From the NCBI GenBank assembly GCA_945901025.1, contig CAMDJW010000017.1, forward strand, positions 1-43,939: a stretch of 43,939 bases of DNA. Reading direction: 5' to 3'. Source of the stretch: Spirosoma fluviale (GTDB taxonomy: Bacteria; Bacteroidota; Bacteroidia; Cytophagales; Spirosomataceae). Of this stretch, positions 8,011 to 16,014 are shown piece by piece. The translations under genes were made by a program, and so were the position numbers. Below the pieces are notes generated by a model, which saw only the letters and a list, made by a program, of their open reading frames with translations, made no database searches and had not been told where the DNA came from. The stretch's first letter is position 1. Every line of letters begins with the position of its first letter.

Positions 8011-8587
8011 TTGAAATAATTTTTAATGAGTTAAATTTTTGATTATTATAAATAGTGAATAATTCGTCTTCAATTTCTTTTTCTGCAATTAACTCCGATT
8101 CTGCTTTTGAGCTATCATAGATCAATAATGAATCAACCTTATTGCAATATAAACTGAAAAGATTTTTTATTCCAGCTTTGTACCTTCTTTCAATTACATC
8201 TATTTCAATATTGTGTCCACCTTCTGAGACTCTTTTTTGTACCCTATCTTTTGCTAATTCGATTGATTCCAACCAAAAGAAAATTAATGTAACGTAATAG
8301 CCTTTTGACCTGGCATTTTCAATTGTATTTGTAAAAGATTTTGTAGAAAGTGTTGTTTCAAAAGAAAAGTCTTGATTTGAGTTTATTAGTTCATCTATTC
8401 TTTTAAGCATTAATCTTCCAGCTTTAATTGATACACTTTCGGGTTGAAATGGTGATAGTCCTTTAGCGATTTCATCTGCATTTACAAACTCTTTACAATT
8501 TAGAAGATCAGGAAGTATGTTGAAAGATGCTGTTGTTTTACCAGCTCCATTACAACCGCCTATTATGTATAGATACTTTTCCTGCAT
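8000..8587 (-). CDS. Zeta-toxin-like P-loop kinase (COG4185 type)
   Basis: The 195-residue protein has a Walker A loop GGCNGAGKTT (residues 10-19), the VNADEIAKGL segment with a likely catalytic or substrate Asp at 38, FETTLS (Glu77), and a basic R-V-S-E-G-G-H segment around 119-125. This order matches zeta-toxin-related ATPases. Classical zeta toxins phosphorylate UDP-N-acetylglucosamine; whether COG4185 members do so is not established. I chose the ATG at 8587 over a TTG two codons upstream because a textbook promoter places the start site at or next to this ATG. It forms a unit with the overlapping 48-residue gene downstream and is divergent from prfC. There is no mobile-element signature beside it, but its location in a spacer between housekeeping genes suggests acquisition. 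Confidence 0.85.
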   Translation of the reverse strand: MQEKYLYIIGGCNGAGKTTASFNILPDLLNCKEFVNADEIAKGLSPFQPESVSIKAGRLMLKRIDELINSNQDFSFETTLSTKSFTNTIENARSKGYYVTLIFFWLESIELAKDRVQKRVSEGGHNIEIDVIERRYKAGIKNLFSLYCNKVDSLLIYDSSKAESELIAEKEIEDELFTIYNNQKFNSLKIISNEQ

Positions 8588-8590
8588 GTT

Positions 8591-8621
8591 CAAAGTTAGA
8601 GAACTTTCCTAGTATAGCAAA
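8591..8621 (-). promoter_or_regulatory. Promoter of the zeta-like gene, predicted leaderless
   Basis: On the minus strand TTTG (8618-8621) is followed after exactly 19 bases by TAACTTTG (8591-8598), a full match to the Bacteroidota vegetative promoter. Because the -7 element ends only three bases before the ATG at 8587, transcription should begin at or next to the start codon. Confidence 0.7.
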
Positions 8622-8711
8622 TACAGAGTTGTTGTCAACATTGGAAAAGCGATTAAGTTAATCATTTATAATTCATTCTAATTTTCTCTATCAAAACCAT
8701 TACACCTACAT

Positions 8712-8742
8712 TTTTAATCCAATGGATTTTGGCGTATTTTTG
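8712..8742 (+). promoter_or_regulatory. Putative prfC promoter
   Basis: TATTTTTG at 8735-8742 matches the -7 consensus. Nineteen bases upstream, TTTT at 8712-8715 is a one-mismatch -33 element. The leader to the ATG at 8769 would be about 23 nt. Confidence 0.55.
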
Positions 8743-8768
8743 CACCTTGATTTTATAATGTATATCGA

Positions 8769-10361
8769 ATGAGTCAGATTGAAACTGAAATAGCGAAACG
8801 GAGAACCTTTGGGATTATTTCTCACCCCGATGCGGGCAAGACCACATTGACGGAGAAATTGCTTCTCTTTGGAGGCGCGATCCAAACGGCTGGAGCGGTA
8901 AAGTCAAATAAAATTAAGAAGGGCGCTACGTCCGACTTCATGGAAATTGAACGCCAAAGAGGTATTTCCGTGGCTACTTCGGTCATGACTTTTGAATACA
9001 ATCAGGTTAAAATAAATATATTAGATACCCCGGGTCACAAGGATTTTGCGGAGGATACCTATCGGACGCTTACAGCTGTGGACTCGGTTATTCTAGTGAT
9101 CGACTGCGTAAAGGGGGTGGAGGAACAAACTGAACGGTTGATGGAAGTATGTCGCATGCGTAAAACGCCGGTGATTATATTTATCAACAAAATGGATCGT
9201 GAGGGTCAAAACCCATTTGATTTATTGGATGAGTTAGAGCAAAAATTAGGGATATCGGTTCGGCCTTTGACATGGCCTATTAACATGGGTCAAAACTTCA
9301 AGGGTGTTTATCATTTATTGGATCGCTCTTTAAATTTATTTTCGGCCAATAAAACGAAGATTGAAAAGAATGTAGTTTCTGTGGATATTTCGACGGCCGA
9401 ATTGGATACCCGAGTGGGTGACCGAGATGCGACTCAATTGCGTGATGATGTGGAATTAATTGAAGGAGTATACGAGCCTTTTGATCGGGCCGATTATCTA
9501 TCCGGAGATTTAGCCCCCGTATTTTTTGGATCCGCGGTGAATAATTTTGGTATTCAAGAATTGCTGGATACGTTCACTAAAATTGCTCCACCGACACAAG
9601 CCCGCGGAACGGATATTCGGATAGTAGAGCCTCAAGAGAAAAAATTCACGGGTTTTGTGTTTAAAATTCATGCAAATTTAGATCCTAAACATAGGGACCG
9701 AATTGCTTTTTTACGTGTTTGTTCTGGGGTGTTTCATCGGAATACCTTTTACCAACATATTCGATTGAAGAAAAACGTACGTTTTGCCAATCCCTATAAT
9801 TTTATGGCGCAGGATAAGGAAGTTGTGGAAGAGGGCTTTCCAGGGGATGTGATTGGTTTATATGATACAGGAAATTTTAAAATTGGCGATACATTAACAG
9901 AAGGAGAGGTTTTAAACTACCAAGGAATCCCAAGTTTCTCACCGGAGATATTCAAGGAATTAATGAACCTTGATCCGATGAAATCTAAGCAATTGGAAAA
10001 GGGCATAGACCAGTTGACGGATGAGGGGGTAGCCCAACTCTTCACACAGCCCCAGTTAGGAAATCGTAAGATTGTGGGAACGGTGGGAGATCTTCAATAT
10101 GAAGTAATACAGTATCGCTTAGAGCACGAATATGGGGCGAAATGTCGCTTTGACGGCATGTCAGTCACAAAGGCTTGTTGGATTACCTCGGAAGACCCTA
10201 AAAAACTGCAAGAATTCGTTCGTTTAAAAGGTCAAAACATAGCGCAAGACAAAGATGGAAATTATGTCTTTTTAGCCGAATCAGATTGGATATTACGCAT
10301 GAATCAAACTAATAATCCTGAAATCCAATTCCATTTTACATCTGAATTTAAATTAGCCTAA
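8769..10361 (+). CDS. prfC: Peptide chain release factor 3
   Basis: RF3 is a GTPase that removes RF1/RF2 from the ribosome after peptide release. The 530-residue length equals the family norm. The G1 loop HPDAGKTT lies at residues 19-26, the switch [10 protein letters not shown] at 86-93, and the NKMD base-recognition motif at 140-143. These are followed by domain II, and a C-terminal domain with [19 protein letters not shown] that separates RF3 from EF-G and other translational GTPases. It is transcribed alone, from a promoter in the divergent spacer shared with the zeta-like gene, and ends at a strong terminator. Confidence 0.97.
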   Translation: MSQIETEIAKRRTFGIISHPDAGKTTLTEKLLLFGGAIQTAGAVKSNKIKKGATSDFMEIERQRGISVATSVMTFEYNQVKINILDTPGHKDFAEDTYRTLTAVDSVILVIDCVKGVEEQTERLMEVCRMRKTPVIIFINKMDREGQNPFDLLDELEQKLGISVRPLTWPINMGQNFKGVYHLLDRSLNLFSANKTKIEKNVVSVDISTAELDTRVGDRDATQLRDDVELIEGVYEPFDRADYLSGDLAPVFFGSAVNNFGIQELLDTFTKIAPPTQARGTDIRIVEPQEKKFTGFVFKIHANLDPKHRDRIAFLRVCSGVFHRNTFYQHIRLKKNVRFANPYNFMAQDKEVVEEGFPGDVIGLYDTGNFKIGDTLTEGEVLNYQGIPSFSPEIFKELMNLDPMKSKQLEKGIDQLTDEGVAQLFTQPQLGNRKIVGTVGDLQYEVIQYRLEHEYGAKCRFDGMSVTKACWITSEDPKKLQEFVRLKGQNIAQDKDGNYVFLAESDWILRMNQTNNPEIQFHFTSEFKLA

Positions 10362-10377
10362 AGTCGAATTAAAGCGC

Positions 10378-10414
10378 AAAGCCTGCCGATTCAAACGAGT
10401 CGGCGGGCTTTTTT
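10378..10414 (+). terminator. Bidirectional terminator between prfC and the BASS transporter
   Basis: GCCTGCCGATTC (10381-10392) pairs with GAGTCGGCGGGC (10397-10408), 12 bp with two G-U pairs and an AAAC loop. It is flanked by AAA before and six T after. It lies between two convergent genes and would stop prfC transcription; with its A-rich left flank it may also serve the minus strand. Confidence 0.88.
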
Positions 10415-10438
10415 ATTTGTAAGATTCCCAATGAATCC

Positions 10439-11494
10439 TTATTTATTTTTCCAATAATTGGCCAAGCTGGATCCATTGATATTCATGACTGGACCAAAGA
10501 TTGCAGCCGGTAGACCAACCGTTGCTACTTTTCCCATGGCCATAGCCAAACCAGAGGCTAGTCCTGCATTTTGAAGTCCCACTTCAATAGCGATTGTTCT
10601 GCAATCTTTTTCTGGAAGTTTGGTGAGTCTTCCTCCCCAATATCCTAAAATGAAGCCCATGATATTTTGAATGAAACATGCTAATACAAGTAACGGACCT
10701 ACGGATAATAAGGCATCTCGGCCATTAGCGGTGATAATAATGATAATTAATCCAATACTGATCATTGATATGAGTGGCAACTTTTCTTGGAACCATGGCC
10801 ATTTGTCGCCTATCACTCGCTTGTAGATGACACCCAATACGATAGGAATTAAAACCAATTTACTGATTTCCCAAATCATGGCATAAAGGTCAATTTCGAT
10901 CAATTGGCCAGCCAAATTTTTCATCAATAAGGGAGTTATAATAGGCGCAATAAAAGTGGCTACAGAAGTTAATGTAAGTGAAAGAGCTACGTTAGCCTTG
11001 GCTAAATAGGACATAACATTGGAGGCTAATCCGCAGGGCATGCATGCTACTAAGATGATACCAGCAGAAATTTCTGGAGAAAAAGTAAAGATTTTAGTAA
11101 TGCTCCAGCCTACTAAAGGCATGATGGAGAAGTGAAAAAACACACCTAATGCCACAGCTTTTGGCGATCTTAAGACCTCTTGGAAATCAGATACTTCCAT
11201 GGTGGAACCCATGCCAAACATGAGTAATTGCAACAAAGGAATAATAAAGATTTTGAATTTAATGTCTCCATAACCAATGAATGGATCTGGAAATTGTAAA
11301 GTTAAAACCACTGCTGCGACAATCCATAAGGTAAATGAGAATCCTTTTAGGGACTCTTTGGTATGAGTGGAGAGGGCGATCAATGCGACGCCAATAATCC
11401 ATAAAATTCCGGCCCAGGAAGAATCTGAAAAGATAAGTCCAAGGATTATGATGGATGCCCCTGAAATGGATAATATTTTAAAGTTGTTTTTCAT
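10439..11494 (-). CDS. Bile acid:sodium symporter family (BASS) transporter
   Basis: This 351-residue membrane protein with about ten hydrophobic segments carries BASS family motifs: GMGSTMEVSDF, ACMPCGLASNVMSYLAKANV, and the C-terminal EVGLQNAGLASGLA containing the sodium-binding region. BASS members carry bile acids in animals, but bacterial ones take up varied organic anions such as pantoate, so the substrate is open. The start at 11494 is preferred to an open-frame GTG-like extension because it begins MKNNFKIL and fits coupling: it overlaps the 3' end of the upstream chimeric gene by 17 bases. Translation may depend on ribosomes finishing that relic gene. Confidence 0.88.
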   Translation of the reverse strand: MKNNFKILSISGASIIILGLIFSDSSWAGILWIIGVALIALSTHTKESLKGFSFTLWIVAAVVLTLQFPDPFIGYGDIKFKIFIIPLLQLLMFGMGSTMEVSDFQEVLRSPKAVALGVFFHFSIMPLVGWSITKIFTFSPEISAGIILVACMPCGLASNVMSYLAKANVALSLTLTSVATFIAPIITPLLMKNLAGQLIEIDLYAMIWEISKLVLIPIVLGVIYKRVIGDKWPWFQEKLPLISMISIGLIIIIITANGRDALLSVGPLLVLACFIQNIMGFILGYWGGRLTKLPEKDCRTIAIEVGLQNAGLASGLAMAMGKVATVGLPAAIFGPVMNINGSSLANYWKNK

Positions 11495-12110
11495 AATAGG
11501 TTTTGCGGTATTTGTGCGGACTGACACCCGTCATTTTTTTAAAGGTTAACGAAAAGTGCTGTGGAGAATAGAAGCCAGTTTCATAGGCAATATCGCCTAT
11601 TTTATAATTGAAAGTTGCCATTAAATTCATGGCAATATTAATGCGTATTTTGATTAAAAAGTTGATCGGACTTAATCCCGGTTCCAATTTCATTCGTTCA
11701 CTAAATCCCTCTGTATAGACTTGCTTGTGGGTGTCAGATGGTGTGCCGTTTGATTTCACGGACCAATAAGCACCTTTGTGTTTAGTGTCCCAAAAATAGG
11801 TATTCAGGTAATTAAATGCTCGGTCGGCCAATTTTTTATATCCTGGTTTAGGGTCCATTTGATAGGCGGCTGAGAATGTCCAAAGAATCCTGCTGTTCAA
11901 TATTAGACCTTTATCGGCCTGCGTATTAGGTACATTATTCACGTCCACCGCTCCATAGAAGCCACCTTTTGCGATATCTACACTATTCTTTTCCCAATAA
12001 CTTAAAATCTCATTCAGTTCTGTGCGAATTTCTTTTTTAAAAGTATTTGGACTTTGCGCGGAAATGGAATATACTCCCAATAGAAATATAAGAATTTTAA
12101 AGATTTTCAT
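11478..12110 (-). pseudogene. Chimeric relic: 2-epimerase N-terminus joined to AraC C-terminus
   Basis: The 210-codon frame encodes two unrelated halves. Residues 1-18 are a signal peptide ending in ISA. Residues 20 to about 136 (EILSYWEKNSVDIAKGGFYG, NSRILWTFSAAY, YWSVKSNG) match the N-terminal third of N-acylglucosamine/cellobiose 2-epimerases, normally about 400 residues. From about residue 136 on, the sequence is the end of an AraC HTH domain: GLSPINFLIKIRI, then the second HTH and SPQHFSLTFKKMTGVSPHKYRK. The first HTH helices and the ligand-binding domain are missing. A DNA-binding domain behind a signal peptide makes no sense, so this is best read as an in-frame deletion scar joining two genes at a shared GFS/FSE-like point. 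A new function is unlikely but not excluded. Confidence 0.8.
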
Positions 12111-12279
12111 GGAGCTGGGATTATGGAAAACGATGCATTTTTATTTTAAATGTAAAGATTGTGTTTCAATTTTTATGATTGATTTCAATTATTTACTGTT
12201 TTTTGAATTAATTACAGAATTATTTTAATTCACTATAAATCATCGCTAATTTGCTTTCAAGTTTCCCCAATTTACGTGT
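12111..12279. promoter_or_regulatory. Divergent regulatory spacer at the left edge of the polysaccharide locus
   Basis: This AT-rich spacer separates the minus-strand epimerase/AraC relic from the plus-strand lyase-GH92 gene. A near -7 element, TAATTTG at 12247-12253, is one base short of the consensus and lies 27 bases before the ATG at 12280. I see no clear operator palindrome. Confidence 0.35.
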
Positions 12280-15200
12280 ATGAAAAATTATTTACTACTT
12301 ATTTTCTTAACTCTATCGTTCATTTCTCTTGAGGCAAAAGATCATTCTGAGCTGATTAAAAAGGCTGATCGTATCATTGCATTACATAAGCTTTATACCG
12401 TCATGCATAAAACTCAAATTCCACCTAGCGGCGACAAGCATGATTATATGAGCCAAGGACCCTATTGGTGGCCAGATCCAAGCAAGCCAGATGGAAAACC
12501 ATACATAAGAAAAGATGGTGTTAAAAATCCTGAAATAAAGGGAATCACTGATTCAGATGAAATGGATGAAATGATTGACGATGTGGAATTATTGACACAA
12601 GCATTTCAAAAAACCAAAAATGAAAAATATGCGGCCTTTGCCTCTCAATTAATTAAGACTTGGTTCATAGATCCAAAAACAAAACAGAATCCAAATTTGA
12701 ATTTTAGCCAAGGAATTCCAGGCATTAATACAGGTCGGGGAATTGGTATCATTGAAACCCGATTTCTGATTAAAATCACAGACGCTGCAGAGAAATTGCA
12801 AGCATCTGCCCAATGGCGTAAATCCGATCATCAAGCATTAAAAATCTGGTTTAAAGACTTTCTTACTTGGCTTATCGAAAGTCCTATCGGCAAGGATGAA
12901 GCTGATGAGCATAATAACCATGGCACTTATTATGATGTTCAAATTATTAATTTTGCTCTATTTTTGGGCGAAAATGAGTTGGCCAGGCGCCAATTAGAAA
13001 TTACGAAATCTCGAATGGCGTCGCAGTTGAAGCCCGACGGATCACAACCGTATGAATTAGCCAGAACTAAGTCTTTTGGCTATTCGTTAATGAATCTCCG
13101 AGGCTTCTTTTATTTAGCCGAATTTGCGCAAAAATTGAATGTTGATCTATGGCATTATCAAACACCTGAGGGTGCGTCAATTAAGAAGTGCTTGGATTTT
13201 TTAATCCCTTACATCAAAAAAGATAAGGTGTGGCCATACCAACAAATTGCTGAAATTCATTGGGCCGATTCAGAAGAAATCTTGATGGAGGGTTCTAAAG
13301 CTTTTAAAGATATTTCTTATTCAGATTTAGCGAAAAAAGTAAGTGTTGTTGGTCATGATAAATTCTCTCCATCTGATTTGGTGGATCCATTTTTAGATTC
13401 TGCTAATTCTCGCTGGTTTTTCTTTAACTCGACCAGTCGGCCTTTTGGTATGGTCAATCTAAGCCCTGATAATGGTGTTCAAAGTGACTGGGGAGCAGGA
13501 TATCGATATAAATCAGATAGCATTAAATGCTTTAGCCACATTCACGGTTGGCAATTATCGGGAGTCCCTGTGTTACCTACCACCGGGGAATTTAAAGGCC
13601 AATTAGGTTCAGGTCAATATGGATCCACTTTTTCGCATGCCAAGGAAATAGCCAAACCTGGATACCATGAAGTCTATTTGGAATCGTATAAGATTAAAGC
13701 TCAGTTGACCGCTACGACCCGAGTGGGATTTCATAAATACACCTATCCAAAGGCTGAGCAAAGCCAAATTTTATTCGATTTCGCCACCTTTTTAGGACCA
13801 TCCGATACTCAAAGTGCCTATGTTAAGCAGGTAGGAGATCGTAGAATTGAAGGCTATGCTATCATGTCGCCTGCGGTACGCCGACCAAAGATTCTGCCTG
13901 TTTATTTTGTTGTCGAATTTGATAAGCCTTTTGCTAAAATTGGCGCATGGAGAAAAGGTAAATTAGAAGCTTTCTCAAATGAGATTGAAGGAGAGAAAAT
14001 AGGGGTATATGTGAGTTTTCCATCGGTTAAAAATGAAGAGCGTTTGATGAAAGTTGCCATCTCATATGTAAGTACGGAGCAAGCAGGTTTAAACCTGAAA
14101 ACGGAAATTCCTCATTGGAATTTTGACCGTGTTGTGGAAGAAAGTAAATCTGAATGGAATGAATGGCTAGGTCGTATTCAGGTGGAAGGCAAGGACGAAG
14201 TGGCAAAGAAAAGATTTTACACGGATTTATTTCATGCTTTGCAAGGGAGACGTATCGTGAGTGATGTAAATGGGAAATATTTGGACATGACAGGTGAAAA
14301 GCCACGTGCGGGTCAAATTCCTTTGAAGGCTAATGGCCAACCTAAATTTAATCACCATAATTTTGATGCCATGTGGGGAGCACAATGGACGATCAATACC
14401 TTGTGGCATTTGGTGTATCCTGAGGTGACCGAATCGTTTATTAATTCGATGTTGATGATGTATGATGACGGAGGCTTAATTCCGAGGGGTCCCGCGGGTG
14501 GAAATTATACCTATGTGATGACGGGAGCATCTTCAACTCCTTTCATTGTGAGTGCTTTTCAAAAAGGGATTCGCGGTTTTGACGTACAAAAGGCCTATGA
14601 AGGTATGCGTAAAAATCATTTCCCGGGGGGCATGATGAGTAAGGCAGGTTATGAGCACAAGACTTTTAAAGGTGGCGGCATTGAATATTACATGGAGCGC
14701 GGCTATGTGCCTCATCCTATCAGTAATATTCGATATGGCTTTCATATGGATGGATCTGCGCAAACGCTTGAATATGCTTATCAGGATTTCTCTTTAGCCC
14801 AAATGTCAAAGGCTTTAGGAAAAACAGATGATTATCATTTGTTTATGAAGCGTTCACAGAATTTTAAAAATATTTGGAATCCAGCTTTAGGTTGGATGTG
14901 GATCAAAAATCTAGATGGAAACTGGGAGAAATCAGTGGATATTCTACGTTATGACCATGGTTGGGAAGAAGGAAATGCAGCCCAATGGACTTGGTTTGTC
15001 CCACATGATTTAAAAGGTTTAGCCACCTTAATGGGAGGAAAAGATAAGGCCGTTGCGAAATTAAATGAGTCTTTTGAAAAGGCAGAGGCTCATGATTTTG
15101 TCAGTGGAAAATCGCATGATAAGGAAACTCAGGAGGAAAATCGCCGGGTGTATTTAAATTTTGGGAACCAGCCTTCCATTCAAACGAGCTATATTTTCAA

Positions 15201-15621
15201 TCAAATCGGTGCTCCTTGGTTGACCCAAAAATGGACCCGCAAGGTCATCGAAAAAGTGTATTCAGGCCTTTCGCCCGATTATGGATATAGCGGAGATGAG
15301 GACCAGGGACTCATGGGTTCATTAGCCGTATTGATGAAAATAGGCCTATTTAGCATGGATGGTGGTGTGGCTCAAACGCCCTATTACGATTTAAGTAGTC
15401 CTATTTTTGATAAAATTGAAATTAAATTAAATCCTGATTTTTATACAGGGAAAACAATTTCAATAGAGACTAAAAATAATTCTCAGGATAATATGTATAT
15501 CCAACAGGCGAGTTTCAATGGCAAGCCGATAAAATCTTGGATTTCACATCCTGACCTAATTAAAGGCGGAAAAATCTATTATGTTTTAGGAGCTAATCCG
15601 AACAAGAACTTTGGTCAATAA
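12280..15621 (+). CDS. Alginate-lyase-family / GH92-like fusion enzyme
   Basis: This 1113-residue protein joins two carbohydrate-active modules behind a signal peptide (residues 1-19). Residues about 20-345 form an alginate-lyase-family (PF05426-type, PL5/PL38-like) toroid with GPYWWPDPSKPDGKPYI (60-76), TGRGIGIIET (151-160), a likely catalytic NNHG (212-215) and ARTKSFGYSLMNL (261-273). Residues about 365-1050 resemble GH92: RPFGMVNLSPDNG (387-399), RFYTDLFHAL (645-654), TLEYAYQDF (829-837), EEGNAAQW with the probable acid Glu898 (897-904), PHDLKGL (908-914) and GDEDQG (1005-1010). GH92 enzymes are calcium-dependent, mostly alpha-mannosidases, but several usual substrate motifs differ here. 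The two modules would cut a uronate linkage and then trim a side sugar; this is inference. A small secreted-protein gene overlaps its stop by one base. Confidence 0.85.
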   Translation: MKNYLLLIFLTLSFISLEAKDHSELIKKADRIIALHKLYTVMHKTQIPPSGDKHDYMSQGPYWWPDPSKPDGKPYIRKDGVKNPEIKGITDSDEMDEMIDDVELLTQAFQKTKNEKYAAFASQLIKTWFIDPKTKQNPNLNFSQGIPGINTGRGIGIIETRFLIKITDAAEKLQASAQWRKSDHQALKIWFKDFLTWLIESPIGKDEADEHNNHGTYYDVQIINFALFLGENELARRQLEITKSRMASQLKPDGSQPYELARTKSFGYSLMNLRGFFYLAEFAQKLNVDLWHYQTPEGASIKKCLDFLIPYIKKDKVWPYQQIAEIHWADSEEILMEGSKAFKDISYSDLAKKVSVVGHDKFSPSDLVDPFLDSANSRWFFFNSTSRPFGMVNLSPDNGVQSDWGAGYRYKSDSIKCFSHIHGWQLSGVPVLPTTGEFKGQLGSGQYGSTFSHAKEIAKPGYHEVYLESYKIKAQLTATTRVGFHKYTYPKAEQSQILFDFATFLGPSDTQSAYVKQVGDRRIEGYAIMSPAVRRPKILPVYFVVEFDKPFAKIGAWRKGKLEAFSNEIEGEKIGVYVSFPSVKNEERLMKVAISYVSTEQAGLNLKTEIPHWNFDRVVEESKSEWNEWLGRIQVEGKDEVAKKRFYTDLFHALQGRRIVSDVNGKYLDMTGEKPRAGQIPLKANGQPKFNHHNFDAMWGAQWTINTLWHLVYPEVTESFINSMLMMYDDGGLIPRGPAGGNYTYVMTGASSTPFIVSAFQKGIRGFDVQKAYEGMRKNHFPGGMMSKAGYEHKTFKGGGIEYYMERGYVPHPISNIRYGFHMDGSAQTLEYAYQDFSLAQMSKALGKTDDYHLFMKRSQNFKNIWNPALGWMWIKNLDGNWEKSVDILRYDHGWEEGNAAQWTWFVPHDLKGLATLMGGKDKAVAKLNESFEKAEAHDFVSGKSHDKETQEENRRVYLNFGNQPSIQTSYIFNQIGAPWLTQKWTRKVIEKVYSGLSPDYGYSGDEDQGLMGSLAVLMKIGLFSMDGGVAQTPYYDLSSPIFDKIEIKLNPDFYTGKTISIETKNNSQDNMYIQQASFNGKPIKSWISHPDLIKGGKIYYVLGANPNKNFGQ

Positions 15622-16013
15622 TGAATATTAATTTAAAAATAGCCCCGCTGGTTTACCAATCAAATTATTTGATCAAGGCCTTATGTGTCATTTTTTTTAT
15701 AGGTGTTTGTGTGGATGTCTCCGCACAAACAAAAAAAACCATCGAATATAAAGCTCCGAATTTTGGCTGCACGTTTGAAGATGGTCCCTTTAAGGCGATG
15801 ATCAAGGTTGAGCAAAAAGGCCAACCTAAAATCAACCTTGAGTTTTCAACTTCTGTGGAAATTCAAGGTTGCCAAGTCATCCAGATTGATTTTGACAAAA
15901 TTGAGAAAGAATTGGTGGCTAATTTTAAGCCAACAGACATCGAAGATTCCGGTAATGTGATTATATCTGCGGACCGAGGAATCAGATACGAAATTCACCT
16001 TATTTTACCCTAA
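15621..16013 (+). CDS. Small secreted protein of unknown function
   Basis: The 130-residue product is not one I recognise. It has an N-terminal hydrophobic stretch (about residues 17-34, LIKALCVIFFIGVCVDVSA) ending in a likely signal-peptidase site before QTKK. A mature domain of about 95 residues follows, with alternating strands and two cysteines (in NFGCTFEDG and IQGCQVI). The ATG overlaps the stop of the lyase-GH92 gene (TAATG), so the two are translationally coupled. Its stop is separated by one base from the stop of the convergent lyase gene. It may be a small binding or accessory protein for the fusion enzyme. Confidence 0.65.
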   Translation: MNINLKIAPLVYQSNYLIKALCVIFFIGVCVDVSAQTKKTIEYKAPNFGCTFEDGPFKAMIKVEQKGQPKINLEFSTSVEIQGCQVIQIDFDKIEKELVANFKPTDIEDSGNVIISADRGIRYEIHLILP

Positions 16014-16014
16014 A

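Noticed and set aside
12022-12228. 68-codon plus-strand frame across the start of the epimerase/AraC relic
   Set aside because: Low-complexity, Phe-rich product with no homology features, mostly antisense to the relic and AT-rich spacer.
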